This document shows positions 12,310 to 24,100 of a stretch of 64,000 nucleotides of DNA, piece after piece; the stretch's first letter is position 1, and each line of letters starts with the position of its first letter. The notes beneath the pieces were generated by a model, which did no database searches, was not told where the DNA came from, and was given only the letters and a program-made list of their open reading frames with translations. The position numbers were made by a program, and so were the translations under genes. The DNA is from Acorus gramineus (taxonomy: Eukaryota > Streptophyta > Magnoliopsida > Acorales > Acoraceae), in assembly GCA_030737835.1 (NCBI GenBank), contig CM060850.1, forward strand, positions 23,229,774 through 23,293,773, written 5' to 3'.

Positions 12310-14381
12310 TCAAGAATTTTGGTCGCAAACTCGTCGCATCCCGATTTCATACACCAGCTTCTTGAATGTTGATGTCGACAAAGCTTTAGTAAACAAATCT
12401 GCAAGATTGTCCTTTGACTGAATTTGTTGAACATCAATTTCATGTCTCTGCTGGAGCTCATGAGTGTAAAAGAATTTTGGAGAAATATGCTTTGTTCTAT
12501 CACCCTTGATATATCCCCCTTTGATTTGAGCAATGCATGCTGCATTGTCTTCATATATAGTTGTTGGAACATCTGTAATGAGAGATAGTCCGCATGCAGT
12601 ACGAATATGGTGAACCAAAGACCTTATCCACACGCATTCCCGGCTTGCTTCGTGGAGTGCAAGAATCTCAGAGTGGTTAGAAGACGTGGCGACCAAAGTC
12701 TGTTTCGTAGATCGCCAAGAGATTGCTGTGCCACCGCAAGTGAATACATAGCCTGTTTGTGAGCGAGCCTTGTGAGGATCTGAAAGATATCCTGAATCTG
12801 CATAACCCTTTAGTTGTGCACCATTATTGGAATCCTTTGCATAGAATAGACCCATGTCTGACGTTCCACGAAGATAACGAAAAATGTGCTTCACACCATT
12901 CCAATGCCTTCGAGTTGGTGCAGAGCTAAATCTGGCCAATAAATTAACTGAAAATGCAATGTCAGGTCTAGTGCATTGGGCCAAATATAATAAGGCACCA
13001 ATTGCACTAAGATATGGTACTTCAGGACCAAGAAGATTTTCAGTATCTTCTTTTGGACGAAAAGGGTCCTTCTTTGGGTCAAGTAACCTTACTACCATTG
13101 GAGTACTTAATGGATGACATTTGTCCATATTAAAACGCTTCAGGATTTTTTCAACATATGTTGTTTGATGAACAAGTATCCCATTTGAACTTTGCTCAAT
13201 TTGCAAGCCGAGACAATATCTTGTTTTTCCAAGATCTTTCATTTCAAACTCCTTTTTCAGATATTCGGAAGCCTTTTCGAGCTCTTCAGGAGTCCCAATT
13301 AGATTAATATCATCAACATATACTGCAATAATGGTAAATCCGAGTTCCGTTTTCTTAATAAATACACAGGGGCATATTGGATCATTGACATATCCTTCTT
13401 TTATTAAGTACTCACTAAGACGGTTATACCACATTCGTCCAGATTGCTTTAACCATACAAGGATCGTCTTAGCTTGATTGAGTACATGTTTCGTGGTTTT
13501 GCTTCAGGCAATTTTAGTCCTTCAGGAACTTTCATATAAATGTCGGTATCTAATTTTCCATATAAATATGCAGTAACCACATCCATTAGCTGCATGTCAA
13601 GTCCTTCTGAGACTACAAGACTAATTAAATACCGAAATGTGATTGTGTCCATCACAGGAGAATATGTCTCTTCAAAATCTATCCCAGGTCTCTGCAGGAA
13701 ACCCTGTGCCACAAGACGAGCTTTGTATCTAACAATCTCGTTTCTTTCATTTCGTTTTCTCGCAAACACCCATTTACATCCTACTGGTTTAACACCTTCA
13801 GGGGTTAGGACTACTGGTCCAAATACTTGGTGTTTTGCAAGTGAATCCAATTCTGTTTGAATAGCAGCTTTCCATTGTGGCCAACAATTTTTTCGTCTGC
13901 ATTCATCCACTGAACGTGGTTCTAAATCATTATCTGAAATGATTTCTGTAGCTACTGCAAATGAGAATATATCATCAACAAGCACTTGCTTTCGATCCCA
14001 CAATATTTGTGAATTTGCATAATTTATGGAAATTTCTTCATTTCCATGTACTTGTTCTTCATGCACGGGCGTCACTTCAGGGACGTCAGTCTCTTCAGGG
14101 ACTTGTGTCACTTCAGGGACTTCTTCCTCTGTAGGAGTTATTATTGTGGGTCTTTCAAGTGTTTCATACTCTTCTAGAGAATTATTCTTCATTGTTTTTC
14201 TCCTTCGGGGAGCTGAATCTTTTGAGCCTATAGGTCTTCCACGCTTCAGGCGTGTTTTTGTTGATTCATTAGCCGGCATATTAACAGTTTTTCCTATTGG
14301 AACATTAATTCGAGCTGGAGTATTAGCAGCTGGAATATGTGATTTCATCACTTTTGCTGCATCATTGAATGCATCTGGCAA
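12310..14381 (-). mobile_element. Copia polymerase region (reverse transcriptase and RNase H)
   Basis: On - the region reads a variable acidic linker, then WVFARKRNERNEIVRYKARL, LMDVVTAYLYG, the active-site motif YVDDI, a connection region with YLAQCTRPDIAFSVN, and an RNase H part with ATSSNHSEILAL and EDNAACIAQ. It is mostly open in two long frames, with about one break between them, so it is a fairly fresh fossil. Confidence 0.85.
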
Positions 14382-14399
14382 TTGATGCGCAATTCTTTG

Positions 14400-15140
14400 A
14401 AGATGGTGATTCTTTGCACTTCAGTTTCACATTGATTAGTGCGAGGATCAAGATGAGACAAAGATGAAGTTTTCCATGTAAGTTCACGTCGTTCTTCTGG
14501 CGACGGATTTTCTCCCCCTAACGACGGGAATATTGTCTCATCAAAATGACAATCCGCAAATCGAGCGGTAAAAACATCCCTGTCAATGGTTCAAGATATC
14601 TTATAATAGAAGGAGAATCTACTTTGTATGATAAATATGTCATCGATGATCATTTATTTGCGATTCCACATTTCTCTTATATGCATATAAAATATAGAGA
14701 TCTTAATATTATTAGGTACCTTTTCCTCTTCAAGAGTTTGTGTAGTCACTTCTGGAACTCGTTTCTCTTCATGGACATTATACTCTTCTAGAGTTTTAGA
14801 GAAAGTGGATCTATTGTTCATAATCTCTTCTGGAACATTATGTATAACTTCTTCTGGAGCATTATTAGAGCATGATTTTACATTTGATCTCCACTTCTGG
14901 GGAGCTGAATTTTTTTTTTTTTGAACCTATAGGTCTATCACGCATCTGGCGTGCATTAGGAATTTGATTTTCACGTTGAGCGGTACGTGAGTCTAGATAA
15001 GACAGAGTGGATGTATTCCACGATAATTCTCGTTGTTCTTCAGGAACAGATCGTACTTCAGGTACGTTCTTCTCCCCCTAACGGCGGGAATATCGTCTCA
15101 TTAAAATGGAAATCCACAAATCATGCGGTAAAAACTATCA
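14400..15140 (-). repeat. Internal direct duplication in the Copia element
   Basis: The block around 14480-14575 recurs around 15010-15125. Shared signature: ttctccccctaacg followed by cgggaata, a cluster of gtctcat plus aaaatg, and gcggtaaaaac. On - it encodes the FADCHFDETIFPSLGG stretch that precedes reverse transcriptase in this Copia type, so part of the linker has been duplicated. Confidence 0.7.
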
Positions 15141-16129
15141 TCGAGCAAAAGAATCTTCTAGTTCTTTAGTATATGCCCAAATGAATAGTTCAACGCATCA
15201 TCGTGTACCATGGATATCCGAGACGGTCATGTCAAATCATAAAGATCATAGAACTTCTAGTTTATATGAGTAAATATGGATATTTATAATAACCCTTAGG
15301 AGAGAGCATAAAGCTTTTCTAATGTATGCTTCTGGCATGAGACATTATTAATGCATAGATACTCCATAATTTTAAAATGGCATATGTTGAGATAGGTATC
15401 TTCAGTAGACTTCTTCTGGATCTACATGAATACAATGCATCGTTGATACAAAATTTTGTATCTCTTGATAACATGATATCTGCCCTTCTGGAGCCTTCGA
15501 CCAAGTTTATAATACCAAAAATAATATTATCATTTGCATTAATTAATGTTAAACTCAAAAAATAAGATAAATATGAAAATAAGAAAAATGGATTTTAGAT
15601 AACAAAGAAAAATTATAATTATAAAAATTATAAAAGTCTGATCATACATCAGGTACGTGACCATATTTTTAAGCACCAAATACATAACAATCATTTTCCT
15701 TGTGTTAGGGGTTTGTTCTGCAACCCTTTTCCCTTCAATTATGCTTTTGTTTAATAGCAAATCATTTCTAGTGATTTGAGATATTTTACAAACTTTATGA
15801 TTGTTGTGCTTTCTCAACTATATAAATCATGATCTCATCATTCATGACCACAACTTCCATAGTGAACATAAAATAAAATGCATTTACTTCGGATAATGAT
15901 GTTATGCCATTGAGTTGAGTTACATGATATTTTTTAAAAAATCGTTGTTCGGCAACGAGAATATATAAAATTAATGCTCTCAATATTTCTACAACTGGAG
16001 CATATTTTAGGCATAATGGCCGGTGGACATTTGTCAATGAGATATTAATCTTTAAATCCTCTTCATTATGATGATGATGGTGAAATCTAATCATAATTTA
16101 CATGTTCCTGCTGGGATACATGGATCTTT

Positions 16130-16570
16130 TTTTTATTATTATTATTTGGTCCTTCAAGGACCCAAAAAATATATCATATAACTTTTGTTTGGTCCTACAG
16201 GGACACGAACAATCATGATTTTTGTATAGTCCTTCAGGGATAGAACAAAATAAAATTTTACATGATCCTTCAAAGATTCATATAATCATAATTTTTGTAC
16301 AGTCCTTCAGGGATAAAATAAAATAAAATTTGTATGATCCTTCATGGATACAATATAATCATAGTCCTTCAGGGACATTTTTAATCATATCTTTTACATG
16401 ATTCTTCAGGAATCCATGTAATAACATTTTTTTTTTGTAGTCCTTCAGGGATAGAATAAAATTTGCATGGTCTTATTAGAACACATTATTCATAACTTCT
16501 ACATGGTCCTTCAGGGATCCATGTAATTACAATTTTTGTATGATCCTATAGAGACACATGACATTGTAAC
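16130..16570 (-). repeat. Degenerate tandem repeat in the Copia leader, about 36/72-bp period
   Basis: Roughly ten imperfect units each carry a variant of gtccttcaggga followed by an A/T-rich spacer with aataaaatttt or catgtaatca. Two units in a row make a 72-bp period (16219-16290 versus 16291-16362). Each core is an imperfect dyad (TCC...GGA). The block is not coding in any frame. Confidence 0.75.
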
Positions 16571-17042
16571 ATTAAAATGAATTTCAAATCAAATATAAAT
16601 ATCAAATTAATTGATATTTGTGAGAACTTCTGGTTCTACACATAGATGTATAATATTTAAATTTTAATAAAAGATGATAAACATGAAACAGTTACATGAA
16701 AAATAAATAATCAAATGATAGATGTCGCATACTGTTGCATGAGAAAATTGCATACTAGTTTTCATAAATTAATCATATCATAACATATGTATGGAAAATT
16801 TTCACGGGGATTGCATGCATGGAAAATAAAAGATAGATGTATGCAGTACATCAGATGAAAATAAAAGATAGATATATACGGGTTCTACACATAATTTGCA
16901 TACGGTTCCATGCATATTGAAAAAAATTAATCATATGTATGTAGTAGATGATTTACATAAAAATACATAACATCAAGGGAGAGTATAATTTTTTATATAG
17001 ATCATTAAGAACCCATCGATACAAACCTTTCTCTTTAACAAA

Positions 17043-17063
17043 GAGCTTCTCGTGCTGATAACG
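17043..17063 (-). promoter_or_regulatory. Probable primer-binding site of the Copia element
   Basis: Read on -, directly after the 5' LTR comes CGTTATCAGCACGAG, which resembles the initiator-tRNA-type primer sites seen next to many plant Copia LTRs. Confidence 0.55.
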
Positions 17064-17372
17064 TGTTGTAAACTAAATAGAATATGATATATAAGAGTAT
17101 ATAAATAAAGCACACAAGTATATAGAGAAGAGAAGTAGAGAGAGATTTCTTATTCACTATTTGTTGGTTGAATACAAGAGAGAACCCCTCTATTTATAGG
17201 GTGCATAGAGGAATCCCAAAGGTGGAGAGTTACAAGTCTATAGAGGTGAGGGAGAGATAGTGGGACAATAATGGGAGTGTTATGGAATAGAAGAGTGGAG
17301 GGGGTTATGGAGTTGAAGAGTGGGGGAGGTTATAAGTTAGAGAAGTGGTGGTTATCCACCATATTCACAACA
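17064..17372 (-). repeat. 5' LTR of the Copia element
   Basis: 309 bp. Read on -, it contains a TATA-like CTATAAATAGAGG (complement at about 17189-17201), as expected for the LTR promoter. Confidence 0.9.
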
Positions 17373-17599
17373 TAAACGATATATATGCTTTAATAAAAAG
17401 TGTATATCACTCTATTTTAAATTTAATAAATCCATTTTCAATAAATTTTATAAAAAAAATTAACGATGCATATACTTGTCTATAGATGTAAATGCTTCAC
17501 TGGATTTCAAAGAATGCATATAAGACTTCATTTTAAATTATAAAAAAGACTGCGTGTAACAATCCTTACGTATGGACATTTTCATTTCAATTCATTCAA

Positions 17600-17712
17600 C
17601 ACAAGAGGCTTACTAAAGACAAACACACCCACAAGGGGGTTATTAGGGTTTGAACTCATGACCTCCCACGAGGGAGGGTGCAACTCAACCACCGCGCTAG
17701 GCGAGAGGTGAT
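17600..17712 (-). mobile_element. tRNA-like SINE remnant
   Basis: Read on -, it shows gcctagcgcggtggttgag (A-box-like) and, about 40 bp on, gagttcaaaccc (B-box-like): the spacing of a tRNA-derived SINE head. No clear tail or target duplication was found, so the limits are approximate. Confidence 0.5.
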
Positions 17713-17769
17713 ACAAAATAATATATGTTTGATTTATAGAAAAGGAGAGAAGAGAATCAATAGAAGAAA

Positions 17770-18948
17770 GGGAAATTTTTGAAAATAATCATTTGAAAAA
17801 AAATTATTTCAATTTTGGCTTCAAGAGCAGTTTAATTGCAAAACTGGCCCTGGGGCTTGTTTTGACCCGATCTAAAAATTTTCACGGGCGGAGACGTGAT
17901 TACTAATCACGTCTTTGTCGTTTCCACCCCCCCCCCCACCTCCCGTGCGTGCCCACGGGTCGGCGCGCGCGCGCGGTTTGAAGACTTGATTTTTTTTTTT
18001 ATTATTTTTGTTCTTTTAACAAGATACTGTATTATTTACATTTTTATTTCAATATATTATTTATAGAAATAAAATAGATAGATCCCCCTAAGGGTTAGAA
18101 AAATAAAAAACAAACATGAAAAGATAAGCTGATGATTCATTCCTAAACACAAATAGTACTCATAATTAAATAATTCTCTTTTTCAAAGTACTTTTTGGTT
18201 AGAGATAATATTTGGTCAGAGGATTCATACCCAAATACAAATAATATTCATCAAAGACCTGACTTTGATTTTTTTTCTTTTAAAAATCATGACTTTTTAA
18301 AAAAAATCTGAAAAGACGCCCAAGAAAAAACATTCACGCAAATTTATTAATTTTTTTATAATAAAACTATAATATAGATTTGGAGATGATTAATTCTTTT
18401 TTTTCTTAAGTCACATTTTTTAGAAGAAAAAAAATATTTAAGTTAGGCTTTATTTTTCCTAGATGATCTCTAACCAAATATTACTTTGAAAATGAGAAGA
18501 AAAAAATTATGATGAGTATTATTTATATTTGGGAATGGATCCTCTGCCTATCTTTTCATGCTTTTTAAATGTTTTCAACCCCTAATGGGACCTATTTATT
18601 TTATTTTCACAAATAATCTATTGAAATAAAAATGTAAATAATACAATGTCATGCTAAAAAAAAAAAAAAATTCGAGTCTTTAAACCCCACGAGCGCGCCA
18701 ACCCATGCACCCGCGGGGGGACATGTCTTCCCCCCCCCCCCACACACACACACACACGCAGGGGTTGAAACGGCGGAGGCGTGATTGATAATCACGTCTC
18801 CGCTCGTGAAAATTTTTGAACCGGTCAAAGTGCCACATGGATGGCTAACCGGTCATAATAGGCCCATGGCCAATTTTCCAATTAAATTGGTTATAGAACC
18901 AAAACTGAAATTGTTTTTTTACAAGGGATTATTTTTGAAAATTTTCTC
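17770..18948. mobile_element. Foldback element: near-complete 1.2-kb palindrome
   Basis: The left half is matched by the reverse complement of the right half over almost the whole length, meeting near 18350. Paired parts include gggaaatttttgaaaataatc with the complement of gattatttttgaaaattttctc, the gacgtgattactaatcacgtc region with its partner at about 18779-18799, and catgaaaagata near the centre. Long arms and this type of end suggest a non-autonomous Mutator-like or foldback transposon. No certain 9-bp target duplication was seen. It is non-coding. Confidence 0.75.
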
Positions 18949-19214
18949 ATAAGAAATAGAGATAAAATAAAAAGGATAACAAAGGAAGATAAGAAATGCC
19001 CACGATGTAGAAAAATTATGGGGCGAGTGATAGTTACAATCTTTACTTTGTTGGAGTATCTCTAATCATATGTTCAAATGCATATCGAAACTTAAATTTG
19101 AATAAAAGTCACTCAGAAATCTTTTCAATCATTTACCCATACGGGCATACTCTATACCAAATTAGGCTCTTACTTAAACTTTTACCCAAATGAATGGAGA
19201 CTCAAACTTTTATA
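18949..19214. other. Spacer, nothing recognised
   Basis: AT-rich sequence without a supported feature. Confidence 0.4.
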
Positions 19215-19244
19215 GGGGGTAGTTAATGAGAATTTTCATTAGTT

Positions 19245-19540
19245 AGTAGACAAAAAGTCCAGCGTTATTCAATTATGACATTATTTTGTAGATAAAAAAT
19301 CCAGCGTTATTCGATTGAGACATTATTTCATGGACAAAAGGTCTAGCGTTATTTGATTGAGACATTATTTCGTGAACAAAAAGTCCAGCGTTATTCGATT
19401 GAGACATTATTTCATGGACATAAAGTCCAGCGTTATTCGATTGAGACATTATTTCGTGGACATAAAGTCCGGTATTATTTAATTGAAACATTATTTCATG
19501 GACAAAAAGTCCAGCGTTATTCGATTGAGACTCCTCATAG
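19245..19540. repeat. Tandem array, 42-bp unit, about 7 copies
   Basis: The unit is built from gacattatttcgtggac, aaaaagtccagcg and ttattcgattga. Because 42 is a multiple of three and stops are absent, 14-residue repeat peptides are open on both strands (LYVHEIMSQSN-type on -). Each unit holds the short hairpin tggac-aaaaa-gtcca. A satellite-like array is far more likely than a gene. Confidence 0.9.
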
Positions 19541-20289
19541 TAGACATTTTGTCATGTGTTATTCAATTTAAACATGATTTGTGAAGACTTTCATAAGTGA
19601 TGGATTCTTGTGGACTTTTGTGGACTTTAGAGAGAGAAATATAAAGGAAAAAGTCATTTCAAAATCCTACTCAAATGGGTGAAATTCTCATGGACTTTTA
19701 TTCCAGCACTATGAATATTTCTTTTTTTTTGCTTTTAACAAATCTCCTTTATAATTTTTATCCCATGCCTTTCATATTTTTATTTACATTTTTTTTCTTT
19801 GTTTATCATATTGTTCTTAATGAATGTCCATATATATGAAATATTCCTATCATCTCATATGTTTGATGAATATATGATAATGGTAAATATTCCTAGATCA
19901 TTTACAATTATTTTCTAAAATATAGATTTATCATATATTTGATTATATATATAATGTTTGATTTGATTTTCCTTGAAAATGTTTCTATTATTGTACAATA
20001 TAGATGCATATATATATTTTTTTATAATGTTCAGACATATATAAAAATAAAACTATATATTTAGGCATATATACATATATGACTAAATATAGTGATTGCT
20101 TTTATTTTATTTTTTATCATGACATTCTAACAATATGCATTTCAAATATGTGAAGATTGGTGTTTACTATATTAAATTACATTTTATGTTGGATTTAAAT
20201 AATTCATATTGAATTTGAATATTTGAGTTCTTTATTTGTTATTTTAAACATCCAAAAATATTATTGTGTTTATTAATAGAAATCCACAT

Positions 20290-20600
20290 GTGAAAAGAGT
20301 CAATCTATGAAAGTTTGTGAAAGTATGTGAAAGTCCATGAGAATGATTTGTGAAAGTCTGCAAATGTCTGTGAAAGTCCATGAGAGTCAATTTTGTGAAA
20401 GTCTGCAAATGTCTGTGAAAGTCTATGAGAGTCAATCTGTGAAAGTCTGTAAAAGTATGTGAAATTCTGCAAAAATATGTGAAAGTTCATGAGAGTGAAT
20501 TTATTAAAGTCTATAGAAATCTAAGAAAGTTTGTGAAAGTCTAAAAAGTCTACAAAAGTCCATTACTTAAATAATGTCCACAGAAATCCATTAAAGTCCG
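20290..20600. repeat. Degenerate short tandem repeat, gtgaaagtctg type
   Basis: About 25 imperfect 10-12-bp units such as gtgaaagtctg, caaatgtctg and gaaagtccatgagagtc, with a 60-bp higher-order duplication at about 20341-20435. Non-coding; probably the subterminal part of the surrounding element. Confidence 0.8.
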
Positions 20601-20618
20601 TATCGACTACCCCCCTTA

Positions 20619-20839
20619 CGGTGTGTTTAGTTGCACAATTGCAAAACTGATTCTGCAGGAATCTAGGTTTTAAAACAGATTCCGTAGAAAGTTTATATCC
20701 CTCAGCTTTTTGAAATTACAGTTTTTGAACACTATTTTACTAAAATATGTCTGTTATAGTAAAACTGTTTGATTACACATTTACAAACGTAACTTTTTAC
20801 AATTACAAATGTTACACAATCACGTAATCAAACGCGCCC
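20619..20839. mobile_element. PIF/Harbinger (Tourist-like) MITE, 221 bp
   Basis: The ends cggtgtgtttagttg and gtaatcaaacgcgccc are imperfect inverted repeats. They are flanked by TTA on both sides (20616-20618 and 20840-20842), the 3-bp duplication of PIF/Harbinger elements. It lies about 320 bp upstream of the PUX10-like start codon, so it may touch that promoter. Confidence 0.75.
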
Positions 20840-20931
20840 TTAGTTAAAAACTAATTTTCTTATTCAACTCTATATTATTTTTTAAAAAATATTTGAATAT
20901 TTGAATAAAATATAAAATGGTGGGTGGACAT

Positions 20932-21160
20932 ACTATATAAATTAAGTTTTTATTTAAATTTTCAGTGAAATTTCAATACATATTTTTAAGTAAGGATTTG
21001 AGATCGCCTTTACACGCAATTAATTTCCCCGACAAAAAAAAAGCAATTCATTTCCATTCCTTCCCGGAGCTTCTGTCTCTCTCTTGCCCGTCTTCGTCTC
21101 CCCCATCGTGAAAACCGAAACCCTAAAATTTCCTTCCATTTCACAATCCATCTAAAAAAA
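20932..21160 (+). promoter_or_regulatory. Probable core promoter and 5' UTR of the PUX10-like gene
   Basis: A TATA-like ctatataaat lies at 20933-20942. A telo-box-like aaaccctaaaa at about 21117-21127, common in the leaders of plant housekeeping genes, lies just before the ATG. The transcription start is not determined. Confidence 0.4.
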
Positions 21161-24100
21161 ATGGCGGATCTCGGCGTGAGTGGATACGAGGACAAACTGG
21201 CCTCCTTCCAAGCGGTTACCGGCATCGACGACCTGGATCTCTGCCGGGAGATCCTCTCCGCCCACGACTGGGACGTGGAGCTCGCCGTCTCCTCCTTCAT
21301 CTCCGCCCCCTCCGGCTTCGCCGCCTCGAACTCCGACTCATGGCAAGGCGTCGAGGACCTACCTCCGCCGCCGCCGCATGACGTGGACGGCGGACCCCAG
21401 CCCCCCGGACTCGCGTGGAAGCTCGTCACCCTTCCCATCTCCGTGGTTGCCGGCAGCCTAAGTCTGATCTCCGGCGCCGTCAACCTGGGGTTCTGGATCG
21501 CCGGCGGCGTTCTCTCCCATTCTTTTCGTCTCCTCGGATTGGGCTTCCCCGCCACCGCAGCCCGAGTTGATGTGCCATCTTCATCGTCTCCAAATGCTCC
21601 GCTGATCACCATCTCAAGCGTGGCGGCTGAGGCGGCGACGTTTGTTGCCTCTTTTGAGAGGGAATTCGGTCGGGGGCCAGCATTCGTGGCGGAGGGTTTT
21701 ATGGATGCGCTGCAGAGGTCGAGGAGGGATTTCAAGATGCTGTTCGTGTACCTTCACTCCCCTGACCATCCTGACACGCCCGAGTTCTGCTCGGGGAGCC
21801 TCTGTGCAGAGGCCGTGGCTGCGTTCGTGAATGAAAACTTTGTGGCGTGGGGAGGGAGTATCCGGTCCAGTGAAGGGTTTAAGATGAGCAACAGCCTTAA
21901 GGCATCCAGGTTCCCTTTCTGCGCGGTAGTCATGGCCGCTACAAACAGTAGGATCGCTCTCATCCGGCAGGTATATCTCGAATGTTGATCTCAATGTTAG
22001 TTGTTCATATGTTTTTACATTAGATTTACTTGGAAATGTTATAATAATTTTGTAATTGACATGAAAATTTGTATGGACTATGTAAGAAAATATAGACTTC
22101 AGAGTACTTGCCTTATTTTGTTGGGGAGTAAGCTATGGTGATGTTTATTTATGCTTTTGATAATTGATAATTTACCATCTCTGTTTCGTAAATGACATGG
22201 AGCTTGGAGAATGGTTGACTTTTATATGTTTAGAAAACAACATAGAAGAACGGTTGAAATGATTATAAAGAAAACTAGATAAGCATGTAGGTTCTTGGCT
22301 AAAACATTGCATAATAAACATTTTCATTGCTTATAAAGGAAATTTCCATGCGGCACTGGAATCACCATGCTTTTGGTGAAGAAAAATGAACTGAATCTGA
22401 AGGCTTATGGATGTGTTCAAAAGCTGATACTTGATATTTATGGAGAATATAATTGAAAATCATGTTATGTGGTTTGGACGTGTGAGATCTGCCAAGGATG
22501 CTAATAAAGGTTGAAAAAATTATGTGTTGCATGGGAAGGAGAGTTGAGAATTGAGATGATTTAATTGGAAGTGTCATAATAATCTTGTAAATGACATGAG
22601 AATTTGTATGGACTATGGAAGGAAGCTTGCCCTTTTTTGTTGGGAAGTAAGCTTCGGTGATGTTTATTTATTCTTTTGGTATTTGATAATTTTCCATTTG
22701 TGTTTTCAAAATAATGAGTTTGGAGAATGGTTGACCTTAATATGTTTAGAAAACAACATACAAAAAGGTTCGAGATAATTAACACTTGCTAACCACCTGG
22801 GTTCAAGATAATTTTAATTAACACTTTTTAAAGGAAATTTCCATGCGACACTTGAGATTCTCATTTCAGTGTACCATGCTTTTAGTGAAGAAAGATACAA
22901 CTCAACTTGAAGGGTTATAGATGAGTACAAAGCCTTCACTTTTTTCACTCTCTTTTAATAGATTGGCGTATGCCTACTGTTTCCCATAAAATAAAAACAA
23001 AGGGATCACTTGAGATTATATTTATCACATTGCACATATACAATTCTGTTGGTATTGAAATTTTGTATGAATTTTATGACAGAGGAGGGGGCCACAAGAT
23101 CATCCCAGCCTCTGTTCTTACCTTGAGTTGTTGTAGCGTGATTTTGTGTTTTTCCCCCGTCTTGGATGATTCTTTTGGCTATCCTTTTGATATAGCTCAA
23201 AATGCAAGTGACCTGTTTTGGCTGGGGCATTCACTGTGGTGGACATTAAGAATTGTGAAATGAACATAGGAAAGGGTCTAAGATAACTGTAATGTCTTAA
23301 CATTCTGATATATGTGGAATGCGCAAGGGAACTATCTTAAGATTCTTTTCTGTGGTGGTTGATTTGGGTACTGTGTAATCACCTTTATTTTGGTTTGGTC
23401 ACTTTTACATAAGGATGCAAACCAAGATTTTTGAATCTTCTTGCTCTAACTTTTTTTTTCCTGAAATGTAAGGGTTGGGATTTGACCCAGAATCTCGTGG
23501 TTGTAAATTTGTTGTTAATCATTGAGCCATGGATTCAACCCCTGCTCTTACAAAATTTTATTTAACTGCTTAAAAATTATATACAGAAGTCAAGGCCACT
23601 GATATCTATTTTTTTACCCATTTCATTTCATATCTGGTTTGAATTGGTTGGTGATTGTTTATATCTGAAATCGGTTTACAATTACCATTGTGAGGATGTT
23701 TTAGCTATTTGGTAAGACCGTAAGAATGTCTAACGCTTGTGTGTAATGTAATGCATGTTTCTTTCATTCAATTTTTTATTTTTTTTTATGAAATATAGGT
23801 GAATCTTATTTCAAGAAACCCCCGAAAAAGGAGACGGGGGATCTCTTTACATAAAAAAGAAAGAGAAAATGCAGTAGTTTGAAATGATACTTTCAATGAA
23901 ATATTATTCCCTCCCCCAATCATTCCCCATTAAAGAGCTAAGCAAATGAACTTCCAAAATAAATCTTGCCCTATGCGAAGCTTTACTACCCATTCTCGAA
24001 GCTAAAACATTAACTTCTTCGATAGGAATGTTGATCCCCACCAGTGTGCTCTTGAAGAAATTTATCTTGAAGGCCAGATACCATTTCAAAACATTTAATA

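Larger units (their letters stand above)
11753..17372 (-). mobile_element. Copia LTR retrotransposon, 5.6 kb, internally reduced
   Basis: Two LTRs (11753-12058 and 17064-17372) bound the element. Both start TGTTGT and end ACAACA. On - the order is 5' LTR, primer site, long leader, polymerase, polypurine tract, 3' LTR. Reverse transcriptase and RNase H are clear, but no credible gag, protease or complete integrase is present, so it looks non-autonomous. Flanks taacg / aaacg resemble a 5-bp target duplication with one change. LTR copies differ by roughly 9 substitutions and 2 small gaps in about 306 bp (about 3%, counted by eye), so the insertion is fairly young. The coding region has a few breaks. 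Confidence 0.9.
19215..20615. mobile_element. Candidate TIR element with tandem arrays inside both ends
   Basis: The ends gggggtagt (19215) and actaccccc (20606) are complementary, and both lead into arrays of GGAC/GTCC-rich short repeats (19245-19540 and 20290-20600). The middle is AT-rich and non-coding. No certain target duplication was found, so the superfamily is open; PIF-like or Mutator-like are possible. Confidence 0.5.

Noticed and set aside
16219-16570. A CRISPR-like array
   Set aside because: Units are imperfect and spacers are themselves repetitive; it lies inside a plant Copia element.
17641-17712. A true tRNA gene
   Set aside because: Box-like motifs are present but the acceptor and anticodon stems do not pair; a SINE remnant fits better.
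21010-21994. Long frames on - across the first exon of the PUX10-like gene
   Set aside because: They mirror a GC-rich real exon with strong family similarity on +; the - translations show no domain.
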